Part shown: piece by piece, positions 46,501-57,940 of the stretch | How positions within the stretch are numbered: the stretch's first letter is position 1 | How the letters are laid out: every line of letters begins with the position of its first letter | Source of the DNA: Haemonchus contortus | Lineage: Eukaryota; Nematoda; Chromadorea; Rhabditida; Trichostrongylidae | DNA length: 64,000 bases | Assembly (NCBI GenBank): GCA_000469685.2 | Contig: LS997567.1 | Location: forward strand, 31,162,513-31,226,512 | Direction: 5' to 3' | The notes under the pieces: model-generated | The model's input: the letters and a program-made list of their open reading frames with translations, nothing else | Databases searched by the model: none | What the model was told of the DNA's origin: nothing | Position numbers and translations under genes: made by a program

Positions 46501-48381
46501 GATCAGATTCAGTCACAAGCTGGAAAAGATATCTCAACATCGCGCAAGAGCTCGAAGCACGTTGCATACGACGGAGATGTTCTGAATGACGTCTTGTCCC
46601 GATATGACGGGCAGGTCTTGGATGAACCGACCGAAGACTACGACGCGCTGGTTCGGGGTCTCCTCACTTGTGCTGAACAGGTCAAGCTTCCTCGAGTGGA
46701 TATCTCCGCTCGCATTTCAGATGCGACGAAGGATCTCCTCAGGACAAGGAGGAACTTGAGGCTTAACCAGAACGCCACACACCTTGAACGGCTGCAAGCG
46801 AATATCAGCTGCACGCAGGCAGTGCGGCGAGACCTTCACCTATACAGGGAGAGGAGTCTACTGGAGGCAGCCTGGAGCAGGTCCAGTCTGAGAAAATGCC
46901 ATCTGGTCTCCAAGACCACAGTATTTCACATTCGTGCTTGAAGAAGGAGGACGGAACAGTTACACCATCGAGATTTGAGATGGAGGAAGTTACACGGAGG
47001 TTTGATACCAATCTGTACCGATCCACGACACACGTGCGAAAACCAAAAATCCCCACTGGCGGAAGAGCACCTCGGACCCCTCCTTCGGAGGTAAGAGTTG
47101 CGACTGCGAGCATGAAAAGGGGTACAACTCCAGGCTCCGACAAGATCTCAGCCGAGCAATTTCGTGCAGGAGGCTATGAACTTCATGCACTTCTCGTAAC
47201 ACATATGACATCCTATCGCCAGGAGAAGATCCCCAACCAGTGGAGGAACTCGCGGATGGTCATTCTTCACAAGAAGGGAGACCGGGATGATTTTCGCAAT
47301 TACCCCCCAATAAGTTTGTTAAGTGTGCTTTAGAAGCTGTTCACGAAGATAATTCTGACGCGCATATCGCGAACGTTGGATGAAGCTCAACCTATAGAGC
47401 AGGCCGGATTCCGGAAGGGATTCAGCTGCTTAGTCCACATCCAAGCGGTCGCAATGATCATCAAAGTGAATTCCGAATGCTTCTTGTCCTCACATTTGTT
47501 GACTATGAAAAGGCTTTTGACAGCATCGAAACGAATGCGGTCCTGTCAGCACTGGTCGATCAAGAAGTGGACCCTCCCTACATAAGAACACTAGCTGACT
47601 GCAGTAGTTGCTGCAGCGCGGCGGTGAAGCTGTTCAACGACCTCTCCCCATTCCCAAAGGGAAGGGTGTGAGACAAGGTGACACTATTTCGCCGAAGCTG
47701 TTCACAACAGCGCTGCAGTGGGTTACGAAGTCGCTAGACTGGGAGGAAAAGGGCATTCGTGTGGATGGACGATTCCTCTCAAGGCTCCGCTTTGCGGACG
47801 ACATCGTTCTCCTTTCAAGCAGCATTACGGAATCTGAGGCTATGCTTGCTGAGCTTAATAAAGCAGGAAGGAAGGTAGGGCTGCGGATCAACCAAACAAA
47901 GACACAGTTCATTAAGAATGCTTGGGCCGACAAAGGTCAAATTATGATCGATGGTACACCCATCAAGGAGACCTCGTTCTACGTGTAACTCGGGCGTTCC
48001 ATGATCATGGACAACGACATGAGGGAAGAACTGGTTAGATGGCAGGAAGATGCGTGGGCGGCCTTCGGACCTCTGAAAGGGGTTACCAACCATCTGGCTG
48101 ACCCGGAACGTCGCGCTAATCTATTCGATTCCACAGTTCTTCCTGCGCTCTGTTACGGGTCGGAGACTTGGGTGACCAGTGCATTCACGTCAAGGGCTCT
48201 AAACATAAGTCACAGAGCGCTCGAGCGATGTCTTTTGAGGTTCAACCGAAACCGACATACGCAATATCGAGCCGGACTCCGCAGCTCCGATATGCGCAGA
48301 ATGTCTCGACTCCGCGATCCTGTGGAATACATGAAGAACGCAAAATTTCGGTGGGCCGGTCATATAATGAGGAAATGGTGA
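46501..48381 (+). pseudogene. RTE-type LINE reverse transcriptase
   Basis: Continues the LINE cut at 43072. KIRFSHKLEKISQ is followed by the EN-RT linker (RDLHLYRERSLLEAAWSRSS). The RT has KRGTTPGSDKISAEQF, WRNSRMVILHKKGDRDDFRN, QAGFRKGFSCLVHIQ, VDYEKAFDS, the catalytic box RFADDIVLLSS (~47788-47820; FADD), and a C-terminal part GSETWVTSAFTSRALNISHR and RWAGHIMRKW. Frameshifts occur near 46560, 47330, 47490, 47610 and 48380. It is otherwise nearly complete. Confidence 0.92.
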
Positions 48382-48770
48382 CAGATGGGCAAGAAGAACA
48401 GTCGAGTGGGCTTCCGTAGGATCTCCACGATCTAATGTAGGCCTGCCGCGAGATGGGGGATGTGCTTGTCGATCACATGAAACAGCTGCGACAGCAGCTG
48501 AACGACTTTCCACGTCGTCATCTTTGTCGATTTCTGAGTCTACTGTGGGTGGCGATCGCGAAAAACAGAAGCGAATGGTTTGTTGGTGGTGCTCACACAC
48601 GGGTGAAGACGAGCCGTATAAGTCAGTTTATACCGCAGTTGTTTACATCTTTGATAAATGACAATCACTATATCACAACCTCATTTCTACGGAACTCTCT
48701 GGAAACAACGGTAATGTTCGTACTAAGAGTACCGAATTCTCATCGATCATACTGAAATAAGGTCTCTATT
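48382..48770 (+). mobile_element. LINE 3' end
   Basis: After the ORF come GCAGTTGTTTACATCTTTGA and CAATCACTATATCACAAC, shared with 23930-23975. No poly-A tail seen. Confidence 0.55.
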
Positions 48771-49296
48771 TAAAACTGTCAAATAAAGTTCGCCCCTGTG
48801 CGATTATTGTCGCCTGTCAACTGCGCATTTCAAATCGGCCTTACCTCTCAAATCGGATAGAGTAAAGGGCGCCAATAAGTTTTCCGCACCATCGCACTAC
48901 TTATTGACCGTTTGTTTTCTGTGTTCATGAACAAAACATTCATTATGACCGTCGCCGAGGAGTGTATGAATGACTCCGAGCAAAACACGGCTGAAGGATA
49001 AACTCGCATACGAAGGCGCGAACTTAAAAAAAACTGAATTTTTATGCTCCCAAAAGAAGAACTCGAAACCCCAATAGAGTCGTGTCGCTGTATCTCACGA
49101 CAGATCGAGGAATATTATGTCAACTCGCTTACCACTTGAGATGGCGAAGCGTTTGAGAACCAGAGCTAAAAAGTAGTGGAACTAGAAAATGATACATTTA
49201 GGTGTAGAAGATTGTTTGCCTGAGACATGCTAAACCGTTGCAGCGCTGCGCGATTAATATTCACTTCAAGTGTCCACTTGCAAAGAAATAACCAAA
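48771..49296. other. No recognised feature
   Basis: No motif or element end recognised. Confidence 0.35.
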
Positions 49297-49421
49297 ATCG
49301 CAGAACCTCGCCTCAAATGATTTGAACTCACCACCTCGACAGTGCGATATGATGCGCCAGGCGCAGCATTTCGCATTGTCGAGGTGGTGAGTTCAAATCA
49401 TTTGAGGTGAGGTTCTGCGAT
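49297..49421. repeat. Palindrome with ~62 bp arms around one base, tRNA-like
   Basis: Arms run outward from TGCGCC-A-GGCGCA (49353-49365), with about four mismatches. Each arm holds GGTGGTGAGTTCAAATC, which resembles a T-arm/B-box. The spacer is a single base, so it would extrude easily as a cruciform. Confidence 0.8.
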
Positions 49422-49641
49422 CGCCATGGCCTAGTTTCGTCGACGATGTAGTCCAAGGTTCTCCAATCGTGTGTGATGCTTTTTTTTCACAGTTGATTTA
49501 GTATTTTCTTAGTGAGTTTTTGGTCATTCATTAATACGAAATCGTTACGTCGTTTGCGATCTTCATTATGTGTTCTGTGTTTGTGCTATCCTTCTGAAGC
49601 TCTTTGAAATTATTCTTCACATTCATGTCACCTTTTCGGTG

Positions 49642-50132
49642 CTAAGTGAGTTGGGGGGGGGGGGGGGGCACGCGGCGGCGCGGCGCCTTTTCATGTCTGC
49701 GCCCTCTCAGGCGGGATAGTAGTACTGGGCCTGAGTCTGGGAAGGGATGGTGAGGTCGTACTGAAATGTTTCGTGATTCAAAACAAATTACCTCTTGGGA
49801 CGTATTATATGCTTGCATATTATGGATACTCTTCTTCTGAGCCGATAAAACCCTATTTTTAAGAAGGGGAGGGACTCCGGGGTGGGTAAGATGGTTATCT
49901 CGTGCAAAAAGCCGAGATGAGATAAAAGCTGAACGTCCAATTGGCTCACCCACCCCGGAGCCCCTCCCCTTCCTAAAATTAGGTGAAAAATACGCAGTTA
50001 CAACATAAAAGAGCTATGAAACGTCCCTAAACACCATTACGGGCTCGCCTACCCTTCATTGTCTACTATCTCGCCTGAGAGGGCGCAGACATGAAAAGGC
50101 GCCGCGCCGCCGCGTGGCCCCTCCCAACTCAC
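49642..50132. mobile_element. Nested foldback MITE
   Basis: Outer inverted repeats of ~80 bp: CTAAGTGAGTTGGGGG, then GCGGCGCGGCGCCTTTTCAT and TCTGCGCCCTCTCAGGCGGG, with the complement at 50067-50132. Inside is a second pair, GGGGAGGGACTCCGGGGTGG (49865) and its complement at ~49950. No coding; target site unclear. Confidence 0.75.
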
Positions 50133-51417
50133 TTAGTACCACTTATTCTTCTGGATATCCGCATCGTTGCTCTATTATTATTACTGTTATTTAAATGTTT
50201 TCTCTATCCCTCTTTTCCATGTTCTTTACAATGGAAACTTGACGATTTGAAATCTCTCACAATGTCTTTCTCCAGGAATATCATGTTTTGTTTGATTGTT
50301 TTCAGTGGTTACGATTCCTTCTTTTTGTTGATGTTGGGACAATATGATCCCGAACTGAAGAGTATCATTTTTACATTTAACGTTTTTAGCATTTTTTCCA
50401 TCCGTTTTCAAGGAATCCATACCTTGTAACGATCACTTGGAAATTTTCCGGTGATTTTCTTGTGGAGGTGGTCTCATTAGTGCTGAGATAAAACAGGATA
50501 AGAAGAAATTATGTAGAACGATGTGACTGTTTTTCAAGTACTTCCAAAAAAAACGAACAGAAGGAATATGTGCTCCAAAAGTTCATTTTCACTATGCTAT
50601 TTTCGAAAGGTGCTTTTTCAGTCTGAGTAGTTTTTATCTATCCGGAATCAATGGACTTTTTTTCTTCTTTAGCCTTAAACCTCTTATGAATTTCACTGAG
50701 ACGTTTCAGATAAGCTCATTTCCGCTGCATTACTTTAACTCGATCCATCTTGATTTTCCTCGAGGTGAACTCATATGCAAGTGAGGAATAATATGGCCTC
50801 TAAACAAGGGTGATCGCATGCGTGCATATTCCATGAGCTCAGTGGTTTTTCAAGGGAGCGGCCTAATTTACTGTCAGATTCAATTTTTTTGTAAGTATAA
50901 ACAAAACTTCAAGTCAGGAATTCCATGATAAGTGCGAGGCTATGTTTTAAAAATTGAGTTCAAAAAGAACGGAGCTGTTCGGTTCAGGATCGGTGTGTAG
51001 CTCACATTCATCGAGAACAAAAATTTGCGAGTGAGAAATCCCAGGAGAAAGGCATGGTCTGGAAACGGAAATCAACTTTAAAAACAAGCAGTGCACTTCA
51101 ATCCAATACAGAATACCCTAGAGTAAAGATGGAAGGTGGCTCAGAATATACACGGCCGTGAAACGCCCTTTTCTAAGCGTTTTTGATCAGACAACTTCTC
51201 ATGTAGCTTCCTCACAGATCACAGGTTCAGGCCACAGTAGGAAATCTCGAGAACGATTTTTATGATAATGCATTCAGTGTGAGCTTTTCCGTTGTATTGA
51301 ACAAGTTAAGATCAAAAGCGATCTGCGGTCACTTCTTAGATTAGTTACAATTATTCTTTATGATTCACATTGAAGGAGTATGCAAAATAATTACTTTTTA
51401 TATGTTGAATATCTCAG
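50133..51417. other. Intron, no recognised feature
   Basis: AT-rich. No element ends or coding motif recognised upstream of the epsin exon at 51418. Confidence 0.4.
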
Positions 51418-51538
51418 CTCGTTATGAACGATCAGCCGTCCTCCTCTTCCATACTGGTTGGTACTGGCTTGGCTGATCCTTGGGCCTCGTCGATTTCGGG
51501 GGAGCAATCAGCTTCTTCAGCTCCGCTTTATCCAAGTG
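51418..51538 (+). CDS. epn-1: Epsin, exon with DPW motif
   Basis: Between TATCTCAG and GTGAGA. In phase 0, matching the end of the exon at 22047, it reads LVMNDQPSSSSILVGTGL, then ADPWASSISG and ends in phase 1. DPW is the AP-2 appendage-binding motif repeated in the unstructured middle of epsins. Ser/Thr-rich low complexity around it fits that region. Assignment to the same gene rests on strand, phase and motif, over a 29.4 kb intron. Confidence 0.75.
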
Positions 51539-51588
51539 GTGAGAACCAGTTTTTTTTTCCTGTTTGTAGGATGTAAAACGATATTAAG

Positions 51589-51734
51589 GCCATTTCGCCC
51601 ACAATGATCCATGGATGCCAACGACAGTGCAAACTGCGAGCACAGTAGTGGCTAGGTCTACAATGGTTGGAGATCCCAGTTCAGATATCTCTTCGGCATG
51701 GGACCAGCAACTTGACCAGTCGTCTAAAACAGAT
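51589..51734 (+). CDS. epn-1: Epsin, second DPW exon
   Basis: After a 50 bp intron. The frame from 51589 reads HFAHNDPWMPTTVQTAST and then SSDISSAWDQQLDQSSKTD, ending at GTGAGC in phase 0. The nearer, better-looking acceptor (TTTGTAG at 51569) would put an in-frame TAA before DPW, so the start is set after ATTAAG, a weaker acceptor. DPW again indicates AP-2 binding. The NPF (EH-domain-binding) end of epsin is not seen in the remaining window. Confidence 0.7.
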
Positions 51735-52200
51735 GTGAGCATTGCTTTTGTTTCTTGAGAGCTGGTTTTATGTTTTTACTTGCTGCTGGTACTCATTGCC
51801 CTAGAAGTTCATTGTAGCAGTTTCAGTAAAGGTACCTGTTTTCTCTTATGTTCAAGGCTTTCAAGTCATCTTGCAAATGTACAAGATTTCTCGTCATTAT
51901 TGCCCCGGATACTATTCCACTACTGATTCTAATGCTCTTCTCTTTGTACGACTTGCATACAAAGAGACGATCATACGATTCTCTTCGTCGTCGTCGTCTT
52001 CTTCCCCTTTCCAGCATAAGCCCTGCGTCGTTGCAGGGTCTGTTGTCCTACTAGTCGTTGTCGTCGTTTCCTTCTTTTCATAGTAGCTCCTCTCGGTGAG
52101 GCCTTTTTGACCATGTCCCACCACCTCATTTCTTGGGCTTTTCACGGTAGCTTGCCTTCAGCTTCGAACTCAGTTGCTTATCCTATCAGGTTTCTAGTCT
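51735..52200. other. Intron, no recognised feature
   Basis: CGTCGTCGTCGTCTTC run near 51987. No further epsin exon recognised. Confidence 0.35.
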
Positions 52201-52720
52201 TCTAATTACGTAATCCGACGCCGATCCTTCACCTTAAGCTGGACAGGGGGTGTATGCAAGATCGCTCTGTTTTTCCCTTGTGACCCGGGTTGCCTATCCA
52301 TCTTAGCGAATTCATTTCCGCTAGTTGTGGTTGTCATTAATGATTTTTGCCAAGCTGAAACTGAAAAGACGCTCAAAAGAATGGTGTATAGAGCAGTAGC
52401 CAGGCTCACGATGCTCTACCGTAGCCAGCGCTGGCTACGGTAGAGCATCGTGAGCCTGGCTACTGCTCTATACACCATTCTTTTGAGCGTCTTTTCAGTT
52501 TCAGTCAAGACCTTTTCTCTGCTAGCACGTTCTGCCATTCCTTTACCCCACCTAATGTTCTTGCTACTCTCCACTTTCGAAGCGATGTCGTCAGCGAAGA
52601 TGATCGACTTCAGTAGTGCACCAATGGGTTCTTTTGTGACGACGTGCATAGTTAGCAGGGAGCGGAACGGGCTCAGATTCGACCCTTGGTGTACCCAACA
52701 GCAACCTCAATTGTTTTTGT
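52201..52720 (-). pseudogene. LINE reverse transcriptase remnants around a palindrome
   Basis: The minus frame at 52416-52649 reads LLKSIIFADDIASKVESSKN and then KRMVYRAVARLTMLYRSQRW, reminiscent of the RT catalytic box and the LINE segment after it. A second piece of the same stretch occurs inverted at 52206-52409, with the palindrome at 52355-52504 as the junction. Confidence 0.5.
52355..52504. repeat. Perfect 150 bp palindrome, no spacer
   Basis: Centre at 52429/52430 (GTAGCCAGC|GCTGGCTAC). I paired the arms base by base at the outer end and they match from 52355 to 52504, failing at the next base. Confidence 0.92.
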
Positions 52721-52959
52721 GAAGCCGTGAGGGGTGCGCATGTGTGTCATGGACCTATCGTCTATCGTACATATTATCGACGAAGGATCTCAAGTGTTTT
52801 GAAACGTTCTGCCACGTAACGCTCTCTGCAGAACTGGCAGTGATAGGTGAGCGGAGGCTTTCTCCAGATCGTAGAGGGCTAACTAGCTGGTCAGCATCTC
52901 TCTCAGTACTTTTCCATCCTGTGAGACGGGGATAAGCTTTCACAATAGCTGACTGGCCG

Positions 52960-53200
52960 CTCATACAGTTTCATGGTATGTGCAATCGATCTGACCCCGC
53001 GGTAATTGGAAGAATTTCATCACATCTCCTTTCTACCCGAAGATAGGGACAATAGTTCTACTTCTCCACGCATATGCGACACTTCTTCACACAGTCCTAG
53101 TGTTCGGAAATCGGATCATCCACCTGATCCCGTGCTCTTCGAGCGCTTTCGGGAGATGATTTTGGCCCAAATAAGATTTTTCGTACCTCCACTCACTCAC
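52960..53200 (-). repeat. Inverted copy of 55250-55485
   Basis: Shared segments in reverse: ATCGATCTGACCCCG vs CGGGGTCAGATCG-like, CCCGTGCTCTTCGAGCGCTT, and CTCCACGCATATGCG. Perhaps a LINE piece; no domain recognised. Confidence 0.55.
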
Positions 53201-53328
53201 CTGTGGGTTGACCTCCACTAACTGGTTGGCTGCTGACTTTTCTTTATAAGGCTTGAGCTCATATCAATTCTATGAATTTGAAAAATTATCGCTATTATTA
53301 TCATATCATAACTTATGCTTTAAAACTA

Positions 53329-54250
53329 TCAGGTTGTCGAAAAAGTCTTTGCACAATTTGCAATTGTTTTTTAGAATTTTTTTTTCATTCACAAAATTTG
53401 GCAATTAACAATCATATGCACCATCATTATCGACAAGATAATGACATTTATCAGTGAGTTGTGGAGCCTATGTGCATAAAGATTCCGCATAGGGGTTTTT
53501 TGCGTATTTCTGAGGTTTCAAGGAGAAGAAAATGTATGTTTCGAGTTGGTCCGCATCGTCGAACTTCAATTGTTAATGGCTTGAGAGCGACAGGAACAGA
53601 TGGTAATCTGTTGGAGCCAGCTCGGGTGAATACGGAGGGTGTTTCATAACATGCCATCCCAAGCTTTGAAGTTTCTTCTGGGTTCTCTTCGCAGTGTGTA
53701 GGCGAGCATTGTCGTGGAGAGAGTAGGCTTTCCGCTCTTTCTCTCGTAGAACTGCAGCAAACAGTCTATCAGAGTACACTAGGAGGCGGTGCTGACGAGG
53801 GAGTTTGCTGTTAGCAAGTTCCAGTGAACAATCCTCTCAATTGGCTACAAACCTTAGTAGTCCCTTCTTAGGTAGGAGTTCCTATTCGGGGCTCCGAATT
53901 ACAGGTACTACACGTCCAAGCCACTGGCGCTTCCTCGTGTAGTTTACTGAGAGGACACGCCTTTTTCTTGGCCGTCGCCGGTGATTGAGTCTTCCAGTCA
54001 TGCGAAGGTGCATCGAAAAGTCAGTATGCATCTCTCCTCATTTGGAGCTGGTGACCACCCATCTCACAACTTATCCCTACTCCGCATCTCCATGTCTATT
54101 CGAGACGATGCAAATGGGCAGCCACTGTGTTGTATGGCTGTTGAACTCCTGTTCCAGCTAGCAGGTACTACGCTTGGAATCGTCTTCAGCGAGCTTCAGA
54201 AAGTGGTCGTCATTCAGCTCATGTGGTCTTACAGATCGTGGTTTTCCGGT
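53329..54250 (-). pseudogene. Mariner element, decayed, minus strand
   Basis: The left end TCAGGTTGTCGAAAAAGTC after TA is a mariner-type inverted repeat. Transposase remnants on the minus strand: from the right DDHFLKLAEDDSKRST and NTVAAHLHRL (HTH), then LHDNARLHTAKRTQKKL (second catalytic Asp), HPPYSPELAPTDYHLF (third Asp present) and near the end KCHYLVDNDGAYD. The first catalytic block (GDEKW) was not recognised. The right end is not found. Many frameshifts. Confidence 0.8.
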
Positions 54251-54507
54251 CTAGTCAAAGTGGCCTCTTTGAACTTGTGTGGATTGATGTTTTTTTCTGA
54301 ATTGATGGAGCAGGTCCAGTCTAATTTGCTTTGGGTTGAGAGCGATCCTTCTAGCCATAACCGTTGCGATGTGCTACGGCAGATATGGTCTGAAGAGCGC
54401 ATAGACCTGCACTTAACACATGAACCGCAATGAGCGCTCTCAAGCAATCCCCAGAGATTTCACAACATGGAAATGAAAATGTGCCAAGACCTTTCCGACA
54501 CCTAATA

Positions 54508-54950
54508 CAGTAGCACCCAAAAGTCTTCGGCCATATGCTCTTTCAGGAGCACCTTTCAGTCATAACTCCTTTCCTACTTGATCTAATCATGCGGAATTTC
54601 AATAAATGTAGCATGGGTATATTGTGAGTATTTACCACCATAAGCCTGCAGTCTGATCATGTTTCAGATATACTAAAGAGTTTGAAGTCAAATTCAAATG
54701 GAGATGCAGATGGTGGTCCTTTTGGGGTCTCTTCTTTTATTGCCATGCACAAAATGAACAAGCGAACACAGTGAAGGAAAAAAAATGCACATAAGGTGCG
54801 AATAATTGCAGACGTGGCCAACCTTGCTTTCAGCGAAGTCTACTACCACAACAAGTCGTGCTCTTAATTATGCGGATATCGTTGCTTTGCAGTCAAATAG
54901 TGTTGGATTGTGTGAAATATGCTTTACTCAAACTTTTCAAAATTTGGTCA
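54508..54950 (+). mobile_element. MITE, CAGTAGCGCTC family, copy 3 (right end missing)
   Basis: TA then CAGTAGCACCCAAAAGTC. The interior follows copies 1 and 4 to about 54950; no right terminus. Confidence 0.75.
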
Positions 54951-55249
54951 TCAGTGATATAATTGACATCTTTTTGCGGAACGCTCATCTTTTGGTTAAC
55001 TATTTGTCTGCGGACGAATTGGGATAGTGAGTGTTTCTCACAATGGTCCATTCTTTTAATGTATGTACTACATATAGTGTTGCATGTTTTATGCTCACAA
55101 AGTTTTTCTTCCTTGAGTCTTTTTCGCTCTCATAGTTTTTGATGTAACGAATTTTCCAATTCATTCATTCGATTCTGGTTCAGCTGTGTTTAGCCTGGCA
55201 AGGAGGACAGCAACCAGTTCACCAGTTCAAGAGATCATGTCACAGGCGA

Positions 55250-55485
55250 AGTAGTGGAGGTACGCAAAATCTAGCCTGGAACAAAAGTCTCTCCCTAAAA
55301 GTGCTCGAAGAGCACGGGATAAGGTGGAATATCCGATTTCTGAACACTGGAACTGTGTGAGGAAGTACCGCATATACGTGGAGAAGCAGTACTATCGCCT
55401 TCTCAGACAATAAGGCGATGTGATGGGATGCTGCAATTGCCATGGGGTCAGATCGGTTGCGCGTACCATGAAAGGCTGTAACAAC
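55250..55485 (+). repeat. Inverted copy of 52960-53200
   Basis: See the partner. Ends at GGTCAGATCGGTTGCGCG. Confidence 0.55.
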
Positions 55486-55948
55486 GCCGTAATAGGTGCG
55501 CCATAATCGAATTTGGAGCTATATGATATATCCCTAATGCATCGAATGGTGATTTTTCTGATTTCTAATTATCGTTAAATCGCTTCTCTTGGGGGGCCTA
55601 GTCAACGTCAAACACCGAGTGCGGTCACTGCTTGTCGGAACGCGTCCATCTTGCGGCAAACCAGTGGACCTGATGTTGAGGCTGAAGCGACACTTGGAAG
55701 AGATTGGCGGCAACGGCTTGATCTGCCTCTTGATTGTTAGCATTGACACAGCACAGTAGTGTTTTTCAAGACGATCGTTAGAACACTGTATAAAGATCGG
55801 CCACAAGCAGGACTTCGAAAAGTGTCGAAGGGTCCCCTCAGGAGGACGACATTAGTATCAAATTTATTGGCTCAAAACTCTAGATGTAGAAGTCACTCAA
55901 AATAGAAGCGGTTATACGAGCGTTCGGCAGTCACATGTTCGCTTTGTC
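55486..55948. other. No recognised feature
   Basis: Short frames only. Confidence 0.35.
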
Positions 55949-57218
55949 CAGGGTGTCCCAAAATTATTTGCGCCGATTTATAGTAATATATTTGAACTTC
56001 TCAACTGCGAAAGACGATGGAATTTCTATGCACGCTAGCTAACACTATGTGCTACAACATGCTAAAGTCTTATTTCAAAATATCCCCCGTGAGCGCGAAT
56101 AGAAGTTAAAGTTTGCTTTCGACTTGATCGCATGTGGCACGCAGGTATCCTTCTCAATTTCTTCCCAGCCGTCCTCCAGCTTTTGCATTCTAGGACTCCA
56201 AACTGGGACTGCAAACTCGACAGGTCCTGTTCTAATCAAGGGCCATTCGTGGGATCCAAGTGAGTCAAGTTCTGAAAAATAGGATGACCATTCCTCTTCA
56301 CCAATGAAGTCGGGCAGCTGTCGTCGGCACCACTCGCGGGCAAACTTGGCTCTGTGGGCTGGAGTAGCGTCCTGCTGGAAGGACTATGAGATGTTTCAGA
56401 AAACGTAGTCGGGTCAATGTTTTATTTACTTCCATTAGTACGCCGTTTGAGTACTGGTCTTGGTCAGTTTTCACGCCTGCAGCAAAGAAACCACGAGCGG
56501 CTTACCCTTGCCAGTGATTTCCTCGGAAAACATCATTTTACTATTCTGATAGCAACCATTTTGTAAGATATTACACGCTAGGCGTTTCTTTCCAGAACGC
56601 GAACGTTTTGGTTGTTGAGCAATTGCTTTATCGTAAAAAATTTCTTGATCGGAGAAAACGACGAAGGGTTGCGTGTCACCACTTTCGACTTTCTGCATTT
56701 TTAGCCCTGCAGTATCTGTTAGGATCGGAATTGAAGCAAAATTTCTGCATACGATAGGAACGGCAGTGAAGCTCCTGTATGACATTCTTCCATCGCGATA
56801 ACTCGGATAAGCCGTGCCCGTTGACTTCCTTTTGATGGGTCACCCAGGATCCCGACCGATTGGCATACGGACCATTTTAATAGTCCTATCTTCAGAAACA
56901 TTCTACCTTTCTATCTTTCCTGGTTTGTCTCTGATTCAGTCTTCCTTTCTATATCGTTTAACAGCCTTCTATACGGTTATTAGAAAAATCCCAAAGAATT
57001 TCATAACGCTGTTCCACTTCTCGCGCGTCAATGATTGCAAGTGGCATTGAATGAGCCTCCTCCATCTGAAAGATAATGGGAGTTCCACATCAGCAACCAT
57101 GCATATTGCAAGGAAACCTTCTTATGCAACTAATTAATAACACGTAATGTGAATTTGATAGATTATTTCTACCTTAAAAATTACTGAACTTTGGCGCAAA
57201 TAATTTTGGGACACCCTG
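55949..57218 (-). mobile_element. Tc1/mariner-superfamily element, 1.27 kb
   Basis: Ends CAGGGTGTCCCAAAATTATT and AATAATTTTGGGACACCCTG, TA on the right. Length and CAGGGTG start match the element at 14829-16096, so the two are related families. Confidence 0.88.
56100..56901 (-). pseudogene. Transposase of the 55.9 kb element, broken
   Basis: Minus pieces: RARLIRVIAMEECHTGASLP, then FVVFSDQEIFYDKAIAQQPK (first catalytic Asp, DQE for DEK), a Lys/Arg-rich stretch, and after a break QQDATPAHRAKFAREWCRR (second Asp) and a degraded C-terminus. Mariner-like group. Frameshifted. Confidence 0.8.
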
Positions 57219-57229
57219 TATATAATCTA

Positions 57230-57550
57230 TGATGTGGCAACTGTTTGATTAGGGCGGTAACTGACGTCAGCTTAGATCCTCAGAATCTTTAACACATTTC
57301 GGTGATAAAGTTTCGAAAAAGCATGAACGTTGGAAATTGGTTATTCATGTTGGGGCCTAAGCTTCTAAGCCTCGTGCTTTAATCGAGAGATTTCAATTAC
57401 AATACTGTGCTATAGTGTTTAGATACTGGAAAAGTGGATCTCAGGATGTAAGGATGGATGTTTCGAGTTTTTTATATGTATTGGGTGCGTAGTGAGTGAG
57501 TGTACGTTCTGTGTGTGTCCGTGTAAGTTGTATATGAAAGTTGTGTATAT
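57230..57550. other. No recognised feature
   Basis: Contains a GTGTGTGTCCGTG stretch; nothing else. Confidence 0.35.
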
Positions 57551-57940
57551 GTACAGTAGCGTTCGAAAGTATTCGGCGAAATGCTTATTAAGTTATAATT
57601 TTCAGTCGTAATTTCTTTCCTATTGGATCTAATCATGCGAAATTTCAATATGTGTAGCATGGGTGTATTGTGAATATTTGCCACTATTAACCTGCATTTA
57701 GTATTTCCATTTTTTTTTCATGTTTTTAGTGTACGAGCTCTAATGCCGAACACAGTAAAGAAGAATAACGCACAAAGGTGCGAATAACTGCAGACTTCAC
57801 TAGCTTTGCTTGAGCAAAGTCTGCTCCCGCAAAAAAACACCCTGCTCTCAGTTATGTGGATATTGCCGTCAAACATGGTTGGATGGTGTGAAATATGCCT
57901 TATTGAACATATCAAAATTTCACGCGATTTGCTTCACTAA

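Noticed and set aside
51562..51569. TTTGTAG as acceptor for the second DPW exon
   Set aside because: It would place an in-frame TAA before the DPW reading given the phase left by the exon at 51418-51538.
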